DNA of 9,048 bases from DAOTZU01 sp034433995. GTDB taxonomy: Bacteria; Chloroflexota; Anaerolineae; UBA1429. The notes beneath the pieces were generated by a model. That model saw nothing but the letters and a program-made list of their open reading frames with translations, was not told where the DNA came from and did no database searches. The translations under genes and the position numbers were made by a program. The stretch is from assembly GCA_034433995.1 (NCBI GenBank), contig DAOTZU010000081.1, forward strand, positions 1 to 9,048, read 5' to 3'. Of the stretch, positions 1 through 5,821 are shown piece by piece. The stretch's first letter is position 1; each line of letters opens with the position of its first letter.

Positions 1-275
1 TAGAGCACCGTGCCCGGGACCTGGCTGCGCCGTTGGTATTCGCGTTCAGAATAGACGAGCAGATCCACCCCGATGCCGATGCTGCCCACCACCTCACGCA
101 GGCGGACCATCTCTTCGTACAGGTTATCCACGCGCGGCTTGATGACTATCAGGTCCAGGTCCGAGTCCGCGTCGGCATCGCCGCGCCCGTAGGAGCCAAA
201 CACGATCACGCGACTGGGCTGCGCCACCGCGACGATGCGCTGCACAATCTCTTGCAGGGTTTTCTCGTCAAGCAT
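1..275 (-). CDS. MNT-type nucleotidyltransferase domain protein, 3' end outside window
   Basis: The 91 visible residues form a minimal nucleotidyltransferase of the polymerase-beta superfamily. The signature is plain: GSYGRG at residues 27-32, the metal-binding pair D39 and D41 in DSDLDL, and a third acidic residue D71 in GVDLLVY. In this family such proteins transfer nucleotides to a protein or small molecule; many are the MntA half of MNT/HEPN toxin-antitoxin pairs, where they AMPylate the HEPN toxin. The ATG at 275-273 lies 9 bases after the stop of the upstream 69-residue gene, with an AGAGGGA ribosome site overlapping that stop, so the two are surely co-transcribed. The C-terminus and any HEPN partner would lie left of base 1. 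The domain is certain; the toxin-antitoxin role is only a possibility. Confidence 0.88.
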   Translation of the reverse strand, partial: MLDEKTLQEIVQRIVAVAQPSRVIVFGSYGRGDADADSDLDLIVIKPRVDNLYEEMVRLREVVGSIGIGVDLLVYSEREYQRRSQVPGTVL

Positions 276-284
276 AGGTTCCCT

Positions 285-494
285 CTATTTCTGTTTCAGC
301 AATCCTTCCAATCCCTTGGCCGCGTCGCCCGCCTTCTTGGCCAGGTCAGGGTTTTGGAGGAGGCCATCGATCTGTTCGGCGATGGGCGCCGGCAGGCGCT
401 GTTTGAGGAAGCCGATCACCGTCTCCACGGCGATTTGGGCCTGGGGTTCAGGGATGCCGACCTTTTGCGCCACAAGCTTGACCAGTTCGTTCAT
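285..494 (-). CDS. Small 69-residue protein of unknown function
   Basis: I do not recognise a family with confidence. The protein starts MNELVKLVAQKVG and is predicted to be nearly all helix. It has an N-terminal stretch (residues 1-36) rich in Val, Ile and Gln, a middle segment PAPIAEQIDGLL, and a Lys/Ala/Gly-rich tail ending GLLKQK. It has no signal peptide, membrane segment or cysteine. The central part loosely resembles the short helical repeats of DUF2267-like proteins, but this is only an impression. The ATG at 494-492 overlaps the fucosidase stop as ATGA and is preceded by AAGGAGG about 8 bases away, so translation is coupled and efficient. A longer reading of the same frame starting at 653 would run through the fucosidase gene and lacks such a site. 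The MNT gene follows after 9 bases. Confidence 0.75.
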   Translation of the reverse strand: MNELVKLVAQKVGIPEPQAQIAVETVIGFLKQRLPAPIAEQIDGLLQNPDLAKKAGDAAKGLEGLLKQK

Positions 495-1759
495 GAGGGC
501 ATTCCTCCTTCGGGGAACTCTAATTTGACCACCAACACCGTGTTGGCGTGGGCGTTGACGGGCAAATTGCGCAAGCGCAGGTAGCATTGCGGCTGGGGGA
601 TGGCGTGACCCTCGGCGTCCATGCGCAGAGTGGGCAGGTCGGCCAGGGAACATTCCACCGGTTCGCCGGTGTTGAGCAGGGTCGCCCGCACGGGCATCTG
701 GGCGATGGGCTTGAGCAAGACCCGCCTCAGGATGGGGAAACGGTGCAGGTGCACATAGAGGGTGTTCCCTCGGCGCGTGAGCAGCACGTCGCGGTTCTCT
801 GTGAGGTGGGAGGCCGGCTCCGCCTCAACGAGGGCTTCTTTCACCCTGTGGTACCACTGCCCCACGGTGCGCAGGATCTGGACAGCCTCTTCGGGGATGA
901 TCCCTTCCGCCGTGGGGCCCACATTGAGCAGGTAATTCCCGCCTTTGGCCAGGGCTTGGTCGATGCTGGCGATGAGGTGCCGATCGGTATAGTAATCCTC
1001 ATCCGCCTTGTAGCCCCAGCTCTCTCGCCCCACCGATTGGTTGGCCTCTGTGGGCCGGGTGAAGGCCAACACCTCGCCCACGGTGGGGTCGTAATCCCGC
1101 TCCGGAGTGCCGAAATCGCCCTCGTCGAAGCCACGGTTGTTGATCACCGCCGCCGGCTGCAGCGAGCGGATCATGGCATTGATGCTGGGATCCACCACGC
1201 CGGTGACGTTCATATCCCACCAAAACCCGTGGATGGGACCATATTGGGAGCACAGCTCGCGCACTTGGGCCAGCATAAAAGTCTTGTATTTTTCCCAATC
1301 CGGCTGGTCGCCGGGTTCGGGCCGGGGCAGCTCGTGGCTGCGGCCTTGGTTGGGGTAATTGGGATGGTGCCAATCCACCACGGAATAATACAGGCACAGG
1401 GGGAAATTGCGCCGATGGCAGGCCTCGGCCAACATTCCCAGGATGTCGCGCCCGTAAGGGGTGTGCATGACGTTATAATCCGTCTGGGCCGTATTCCACA
1501 GGCAGAAACCGTCGTGGTGTTTGGTGGTGAAGCAAATGTACCGCATCCCCACCTCCTCCGCCAGGTCCAACCAGGCGTCGGGATCAAAGCGCACGGGATT
1601 GAAGCGGTGGATGAGCTGCTCGTACTCTTTGCGGGGCACGCAGGCCCGCCATTGGTACTGCTCATGCCAGGCGGGGATGGCATAGAGGCCCCAATGGACA
1701 AAGAGGCCAAACCGGGCGTCAAAGAACCAGTCGCGGGCATCACCGAAGCGTGGGATCAT
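491..1759 (-). CDS. Alpha-L-fucosidase, glycoside hydrolase family 29
   Basis: A 422-residue retaining glycosidase expected to release alpha-linked L-fucose from glycans. GH29 hallmarks appear in order: GLFVHWGLYAIPAWH (18-32), YICFTTKHHDGFCLWNT (74-90, the substrate-binding HHDGF motif), HGFWWDMN (177-184) with D182 as the probable nucleophile, the GDFGTPE segment (214-220), SWGY (247-250), and LLNVGPTAEGIIP (277-289) closing the barrel. Residues from about 310 form the usual small beta domain. The ATG at 1759 is chosen because GAGGAG lies just upstream and the GH29 match begins within 20 residues; the frame extends to 1891 but those 44 extra residues would cross the promoter and SRP RNA start. 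No signal peptide is visible, so a cytoplasmic enzyme acting on imported oligosaccharides is inferred. It is the first gene of a minus-strand operon. The fine specificity is unknown. Confidence 0.95.
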   Translation of the reverse strand: MIPRFGDARDWFFDARFGLFVHWGLYAIPAWHEQYQWRACVPRKEYEQLIHRFNPVRFDPDAWLDLAEEVGMRYICFTTKHHDGFCLWNTAQTDYNVMHTPYGRDILGMLAEACHRRNFPLCLYYSVVDWHHPNYPNQGRSHELPRPEPGDQPDWEKYKTFMLAQVRELCSQYGPIHGFWWDMNVTGVVDPSINAMIRSLQPAAVINNRGFDEGDFGTPERDYDPTVGEVLAFTRPTEANQSVGRESWGYKADEDYYTDRHLIASIDQALAKGGNYLLNVGPTAEGIIPEEAVQILRTVGQWYHRVKEALVEAEPASHLTENRDVLLTRRGNTLYVHLHRFPILRRVLLKPIAQMPVRATLLNTGEPVECSLADLPTLRMDAEGHAIPQPQCYLRLRNLPVNAHANTVLVVKLEFPEGGMPS

Positions 1760-1792
1760 GGTCGCGCTCCTCGCAGTAAATATTTTGGGATT

Positions 1793-1821
1793 ATTGTAAC
1801 CGGCCCGGCCCGCTTTGACAA
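1793..1821 (-). promoter_or_regulatory. Candidate sigma70-type promoter of the fucosidase operon
   Basis: Read on the minus strand, TTGTCA (1821-1816) and TACAAT (1798-1793) are separated by exactly 17 bases, each one mismatch from the consensus. The predicted start near 1786 would leave a leader of about 27 bases containing the GAGGAG ribosome site. The -35 box overlaps that of the opposing SRP RNA promoter by five bases. Confidence 0.7.
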
Positions 1822-1843
1822 GGCGCTCCACCTGGGGTAAGAT
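1815..1843 (+). promoter_or_regulatory. Candidate sigma70-type promoter of the SRP RNA
   Basis: A perfect TTGACA (1815-1820) is followed after exactly 17 bases by TAAGAT (1838-1843), which keeps the key TA..AT positions of the -10 box. The start expected about 7 bases downstream is base 1850, which is where the 5' strand of the SRP RNA terminal helix begins. The agreement between promoter geometry and RNA structure makes this a strong call. Confidence 0.82.
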
Positions 1844-1848
1844 ACGCT

Positions 1849-2119
1849 TGGTCGTGCTAGATGGGGAGCTAGCGGTGCCCTGTACCCGCAATCCGCTATA
1901 GCGGGGTCAAATTCCCTCTTTCGGGGCGGTCCTTTCCGGGACGGTCCCGGCCAAGCGGCGTTGAGGATTGGGTCCTACGCGGCAAAGGCCTGTGAACCCC
2001 GCCAGGTCCGGAAGGAAGCAACGGTAAACAGATCCCTTTGGGTGACGTAGGGGTGCCTGGTCTGAGCAGGCTGGCCGCAAGACGCCGGGGAGGCAGCCAC
2101 AACAGAGGGTGCACGACCA
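1849..2119 (+). ncRNA. ffs: Large-type bacterial SRP RNA (4.5S/6S scRNA class) with Alu domain
   Basis: This is the RNA scaffold of the signal recognition particle, which binds Ffh and targets membrane and secreted proteins. The S domain has the conserved apical helix 8 with TCC-GGAA-GGA at 2007-2016 followed by AGCA, and CCG (1999-2001) pairing with CGG (2022-2024). The Alu domain is at the 5' end: a helix 4 stem CCCGC/GCGGG (1885-1889 with 1901-1905), and loops TAGCGG (1870-1875) and CCGCTA (1893-1898) that can pair with each other. Helix 5 is supported by CCTACG (1974-1979) with CGTAGG (2046-2051), CGGCCA (1948-1953) with TGGCCG (2072-2077), and nine pairs between 1931-1939 and 2085-2093. 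The ends close by nine pairs, 1849-1857 with 2111-2119. Length is about 270 bases, as in Bacillus scRNA rather than the short E. coli form. Confidence 0.95.
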
Positions 2120-2134
2120 TCTTTTTAATCTTTT
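2111..2134 (+). terminator. Possible weak terminator or processing end of the SRP RNA
   Basis: The last strand of the SRP terminal helix (2111-2119) is followed by CTTTTTAATCTTTT (2121-2134). There is no compact GC-rich hairpin directly before the T tract, only the long-range closing helix and a three-pair local GGT/ACC stem. Termination here may therefore be partial, with the mature 3' end made by nucleases. The flavoprotein gene starts only 24 bases after the tract. Confidence 0.4.
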
Positions 2135-2157
2135 GGCTCCAGGCCCAAGGGGAAGGG

Positions 2158-3417
2158 ATGAAGCACAGGGTTATCGTCATCGGTGGCGGGGCCGCAGGGT
2201 TGATGGCCGCCGGGCGTGCCGCCGAGCTGGGTGCCCCCGTCCTTCTCCTGGAAAAGACGCCTCGCTTGGGCAACAAGCTGCGCCTCACCGGCCAAGGGCG
2301 CTGCAACCTCACCAACGCCTGCGACCTGACCACCTTTCTGGCCCATCTGGGCCCCCAGCGCGACTTTATGCGCAACGCCCTGGCCCGCTTTTTCGTGGCC
2401 GATCTCCTGGCCTTTTTTGCCGCCGAGGGCGTGCCCACCATCACCGAGCGGGGACAGCGGGTTTTTCCGTCCTCGCAGCGGGCGGAGGACGTGGTGGCGG
2501 CCCTGGAGCGCTACAATCTGCGCCATGGCGTGGAGATCCGCCCGCGCTCGCCGGTGGCCGAGATCCTGGCTGCTGATGGCGCCGTGCAGGGCGTGCGCCT
2601 GGCCAACGGCGTGGTCATCGAGGCAGCCCAGGTAATCTTGGCCACCGGTGGCCTTTCCTATCCGCGCACCGGCTCCACCGGCGATGGCTATGAGATGGCC
2701 CGTCGCTTGGGACACACCATCACCCCTCTGCGCCCCGGTCTGGTGCCCTTGGAGACGGCCGAGGAGTTTGTGCCCAGCCTGCAGGGGTTGAGCCTGCGCA
2801 ACGTCCGCGCCACGGCGCGCCAAAATGGGCAGCTCTTGGGGAGCGCTTTCGGCGAGATGCTGTTCACCCATTTCGGCGTCTCGGGCCCCCTCATCCTCAC
2901 TCTGAGTTCCCTGCTAAGCGAGGCGCTGGAGCGCGGGCCGGTGCAACTTTCGCTGGATCTCAAGCCTGCCCTCAGCCCGGAACAGTTAGACCAACGGTTG
3001 CAGCGCGACCTGGCTGCTCTGGGTAAGGCGAGTTACCGCGCCCTCCTCAAGGGGTTGGTGCCTCAGGCCATGATCCCCATCCTCGTCGCCCGCAGCCGGC
3101 TCCCCCAGGATGCGCGTTTGGGGCACATCACCGCGGAGGAGCGCCGACGTTTGGGGGGGCTGCTGAAGGATTTTCCCCTCACCATCCTGCGCACCCGGCC
3201 CATCGCCGAGGCCATCATCACCCTGGGGGGCGTGGCCACGCCAGAGATCGTCCCCCAGACGATGGCCTCGCGCCTGGTGCGAGGGCTCTATTTTGCCGGC
3301 GAGATCATAGATATCGCCGGCGATACCGGGGGCTACAACCTCCAGGTGGCCTTTACCACCGGCCGCGTGGCGGGAGAGGCGGCGGCCCAAGCATTCCATC
3401 TACTGAGCGCGCACTAG
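2158..3417 (+). CDS. BaiN/HI0933 (YhiN)-family NAD(P)/FAD-dependent oxidoreductase
   Basis: A 419-residue flavoprotein. The N-terminal Rossmann fold has the FAD dinucleotide motif VIVIGGGAAGLMAAGRAAELG (from residue 5), then EK at 32-33 for ribose binding. Next comes the family signature LGNKLRLTGQGRCNLTN (37-53). The C-terminal FAD segment contains ITLGGVATPEI, GLYFAGEIIDIAGDTGGYNLQVA-type sequence and a final GRVAGEAAA, typical of this family (TIGR00275-like). The natural substrate of most members is unknown; names such as aminoacetone oxidase-like or BaiN-like in databases are transferred and should not be read as function. The ATG at 2158 is preceded by a purine-rich AAGGGGAAGGG, and the FAD motif begins within ten residues. 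A longer reading starting at 2038 would run through the SRP RNA and is rejected. The next gene starts 3 bases after the stop, so they form an operon. Confidence 0.93.
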   Translation: MKHRVIVIGGGAAGLMAAGRAAELGAPVLLLEKTPRLGNKLRLTGQGRCNLTNACDLTTFLAHLGPQRDFMRNALARFFVADLLAFFAAEGVPTITERGQRVFPSSQRAEDVVAALERYNLRHGVEIRPRSPVAEILAADGAVQGVRLANGVVIEAAQVILATGGLSYPRTGSTGDGYEMARRLGHTITPLRPGLVPLETAEEFVPSLQGLSLRNVRATARQNGQLLGSAFGEMLFTHFGVSGPLILTLSSLLSEALERGPVQLSLDLKPALSPEQLDQRLQRDLAALGKASYRALLKGLVPQAMIPILVARSRLPQDARLGHITAEERRRLGGLLKDFPLTILRTRPIAEAIITLGGVATPEIVPQTMASRLVRGLYFAGEIIDIAGDTGGYNLQVAFTTGRVAGEAAAQAFHLLSAH

Positions 3418-3420
3418 GGT

Positions 3421-4929
3421 ATGGGCAAACGCGCGTTGAGATTCTGGGACCAACTTGGTGTGTGGCTCTGGGCGGCGGGAGCTCTCCTCCCCGGCCCCAG
3501 AACCTGGATCGCGCTGGCCCTGGCCAGCCTCCTGGGCCTGGGCGCCACGGTCTATCTCGCCACCCAACACACCGTGAGGGTGGAGATCAACGGCTGGGTC
3601 ACCTACCACCGCACCCACCAACGCGCCGCCCAAGGGGTGCTCCGCGAGTTGGGCGTGACGGTCCATCCGGAGGATAAGTTAGAGATCCCCAGCGAGGTCG
3701 ATTTATTGGCCGGCGCGCCCATCCGGCTGACCGTAGCGCGGCCCGTGATCTTGATCCACGAGGGCACCTTGACCCTGGTGCGCACCTTTGCCCCCACGGT
3801 GGGCGAGGCCATCGCCGCCATGGATGTGGTCATCCTGCCCCATGACCATCTCTCTTTGGAGGGCGCGCCTTGCACCCTGGATACTCCCCTGCCGCTCCCC
3901 ACCCTGCCCTCTAAACCCAAAGCGCGGGCCTTGCTCCAAGCCCTGCGCGACCCCGTGCGCTTGGCGGTGAGCCGGGCCGTGGCCCTGGCGGTGCAAGATG
4001 GCGCCATCGCCTCCGATTTCTATACCACGGCCCGCACGGTGGGCGAGGCCCTTTGGGAACATGGGGTGATCATCTATGGCGGCGACCGGGTCTTTCCGGG
4101 GTTGGAGGCCGAGATCACGCCGGGGCTTCAGGTGTTCATCGAGCGCGCCAAACCCGTCGTCCTGGAGGTGGGGGGCACCTTCCACAAAACCCTGCGCACC
4201 AGGGCCAGAACCGTGAGCGAGCTCTTGGCGGCGGAAGAGGTGCGCCTGGGCCCCCAGGATTATGTGAAACCTGCCCCCGAGACGCCCATCTCCAGGGACC
4301 TCACGGTGGCCGTGGTGCGGGTGTACGATGAGTATTATGTGGAAGAGACGGCCATCCCCTTCCAGGAGCGCTGGGAGCCGGATCCCTTGATGGAGATTGA
4401 TCTCCGCGAGGTGACCCGCGCCGGCCGCGAGGGCGCCAAACGGCAGCGCATCCGCGTGCGCTATGAGAACGACCGGGAGGTGGCGCGGGTGGCGGAGGAG
4501 GAATGGGTCGCCCGCCCACCGGTGGACCGGATCATCAACTATGGCACCAAGATCGTCCTGCGCACCCTGGAGACGCCCGACGGCCCCATCACCTACTGGC
4601 GCAAAATTCGCGTGCTGGCCACCTCCTACAGCGCCTCCACGGCGGGTGTGCCGGTGACGGCCTCTCATTACGGTTTCACCCGCCTAGGCGAGCCCGCGCG
4701 CAAGGGAGTGGTGGCGGTGGATCCACGGGTGATCCGGCTGCGCCAGCCGGTCTATGTGCCGGGCTATGGTTTGGGCATCGCCGGCGATACGGGTGGCGCC
4801 ATCAAGGGCCGGAGGATCGATCTCTGTTATGACGATGATAACCTGGTGCTCTGGTACCGGTGGGTGGATATTTACCTGCTGCCCCCGGTGCCCGAGCCGG
4901 CCTTGATCAACTGGATCCTGCCCGATTAG
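3421..4929 (+). CDS. Membrane-anchored cell-wall protein with DUF348 repeats, G5 and 3D domains (YabE/RpfB-like)
   Basis: A 502-residue protein. A basic N-terminus and hydrophobic helix (about 28-47) should anchor it with the rest outside the cell. Four ubiquitin-like DUF348 repeats can be picked out at about 51-95, 101-144, 179-223 and 237-281, with a Pro/Lys-rich insert at 145-178 between the second and third. A G5 domain follows at about 293-372. The C-terminal 3D domain (about 397-487) has its three aspartates in VAVDP (D434), AGDTGGAIKG (D456) and RIDLCYDD (D467). In the family the 3D domain has an MltA-like barrel and these acidic residues are thought to act in cleaving peptidoglycan glycan strands, as in YabE/YocH-type proteins. 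It begins 3 bases after the flavoprotein stop with a poor ribosome site, suggesting coupled translation, and precedes ksgA by 40 bases. Confidence 0.92.
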   Translation: MGKRALRFWDQLGVWLWAAGALLPGPRTWIALALASLLGLGATVYLATQHTVRVEINGWVTYHRTHQRAAQGVLRELGVTVHPEDKLEIPSEVDLLAGAPIRLTVARPVILIHEGTLTLVRTFAPTVGEAIAAMDVVILPHDHLSLEGAPCTLDTPLPLPTLPSKPKARALLQALRDPVRLAVSRAVALAVQDGAIASDFYTTARTVGEALWEHGVIIYGGDRVFPGLEAEITPGLQVFIERAKPVVLEVGGTFHKTLRTRARTVSELLAAEEVRLGPQDYVKPAPETPISRDLTVAVVRVYDEYYVEETAIPFQERWEPDPLMEIDLREVTRAGREGAKRQRIRVRYENDREVARVAEEEWVARPPVDRIINYGTKIVLRTLETPDGPITYWRKIRVLATSYSASTAGVPVTASHYGFTRLGEPARKGVVAVDPRVIRLRQPVYVPGYGLGIAGDTGGAIKGRRIDLCYDDDNLVLWYRWVDIYLLPPVPEPALINWILPD

Positions 4930-4969
4930 GGGCATTCGGCGACCCTCTTGGCCGCAACGGAGCGAACCG

Positions 4970-5821
4970 ATGGAAACCTGGGCCTTGCTCAAACGCTATC
5001 ATCTGCGCCCTTCCAAGGGGTTGGGACAGAACTTTTTGGTGGATGATCGGGTCCTGGCCCGGATCGTGGAGGCCAGCGGCGTGGGAGCGCAGGACGTGGT
5101 GTTGGAGGTGGGCCCGGGGCTGGGCCTGCTGACCCGCCGGCTGGCCGAGCGGGCTGGGCAGGTGGTGGCGGTGGAGCTGGACCGCAAGATGTTGGCCATC
5201 CTGCGGGAGACCTGTGGCCATCTCCCTAATGTGCATCTGGTGGAGGGGGATATCCTGCGCGTGGATCCCGTCCAGGCTCTCCGAGCCAGCCTGGGTTTAG
5301 CGGAGGGTGACCCCTTGGCCTACCACGTGGTGGCCAACCTGCCCTACTATATCACCTCCGCCGCCCTGCGCCACCTTTTGAGCGCCACGGTGCGCCCACA
5401 GCGGCTCACGTTGATGGTGCAATACGAGGTGGCCCGGCGGATCGTGGCGCCGCCGGGAGAGTTGAGCCTGTTGGCCATCAGCGTGCAGGTCTATGGCACG
5501 GCAGAGATCGCCTTTCGGGTGCCGGCGGGGGCATTTTATCCGCGCCCCAAGGTGGATTCGGCCGTATTGCGCATCCATGTGCACACCCAACCCCGTGTCC
5601 CGACGGAGGCATTGGCGTGGTTCTTTCAGGTGGTGCAGGCGGGGTTCGGACAAAAGCGCAAACAACTCCACAACAGCCTGGCCCACAATCTGCGGCTGCC
5701 CCAAGAGGTGGTGCTCCAGGCGCTGGCTCAAGCCGGCCTCGCTGCCGACCGCCGACCGCAAACCTGCACCCTGGAGGAATGGATGGCCCTCGCCCGCGCC
5801 CTGCCCCGCGTCGCCGCTTAG
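4970..5821 (+). CDS. rsmA: 16S rRNA (adenine1518-N6/adenine1519-N6)-dimethyltransferase KsgA/RsmA
   Basis: A 283-residue SAM-dependent methyltransferase, expected to add two methyl groups to each of the adjacent adenines in the 3'-terminal helix 45 loop of 16S rRNA late in 30S assembly. The N-terminal family motif KGLGQNFLVD (16-25), SAM-binding motif EVGPGLGLLT (46-55), acidic loop AVELD (67-71) and catalytic NLPYY (123-127) are all intact. So are MVQYEVARR (149-157) and GAFYPRPKVDSAVL (187-200), followed by the C-terminal helical domain. Length is normal. One small departure from the textbook pattern is Tyr at 152, where MVQKEVA is usual. The ATG at 4970 follows CGGAGCG, and the conserved start of the fold lies just after it. 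Its stop TAG shares three bases with the stop codon of the convergent sortase gene, so no terminator fits between them. Confidence 0.97.
   Translation: METWALLKRYHLRPSKGLGQNFLVDDRVLARIVEASGVGAQDVVLEVGPGLGLLTRRLAERAGQVVAVELDRKMLAILRETCGHLPNVHLVEGDILRVDPVQALRASLGLAEGDPLAYHVVANLPYYITSAALRHLLSATVRPQRLTLMVQYEVARRIVAPPGELSLLAISVQVYGTAEIAFRVPAGAFYPRPKVDSAVLRIHVHTQPRVPTEALAWFFQVVQAGFGQKRKQLHNSLAHNLRLPQEVVLQALAQAGLAADRRPQTCTLEEWMALARALPRVAA

Noticed and set aside
548..1840. Long plus-strand open frame of 430 codons opposite the fucosidase
   Set aside because: It is an antisense shadow of the GH29 gene. Its translation is low in complexity (Gly, Val, His rich) and has no recognisable motif, while the minus-strand frame has all GH29 signatures.
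1760..1891. Upstream extension of the fucosidase frame by 44 codons
   Set aside because: It would cross both promoters and the SRP RNA start, and would have no ribosome site. The ATG at 1759 has GAGGAG upstream.
1936..1950. Perfect inverted repeat CCGGGAC/GTCCCGG as a possible terminator
   Set aside because: It lies inside the SRP RNA, the loop would be a single base, no T tract follows, and part of it pairs better with 2085-2093 as helix 5.
2038..2157. Upstream extension of the flavoprotein reading frame
   Set aside because: The extra 40 residues are encoded by the S domain and 3' strand of the SRP RNA. The ATG at 2158 has a ribosome site and begins just before the FAD motif.
2125..2871. 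Minus-strand frame of 248 codons opposite the flavoprotein
   Set aside because: Antisense shadow; the plus strand carries clear FAD-binding motifs.
3703..4668. Minus-strand frame of 321 codons opposite the 3D-domain gene
   Set aside because: Shadow of the strong GC third-position bias of the real gene. The translation is Gly/His/Gln rich without domains.
4930..4969. Gap before ksgA, checked for a promoter
   Set aside because: No -35/-10 pair with acceptable spacing was found in these 40 bases, so co-transcription with the upstream gene is preferred.
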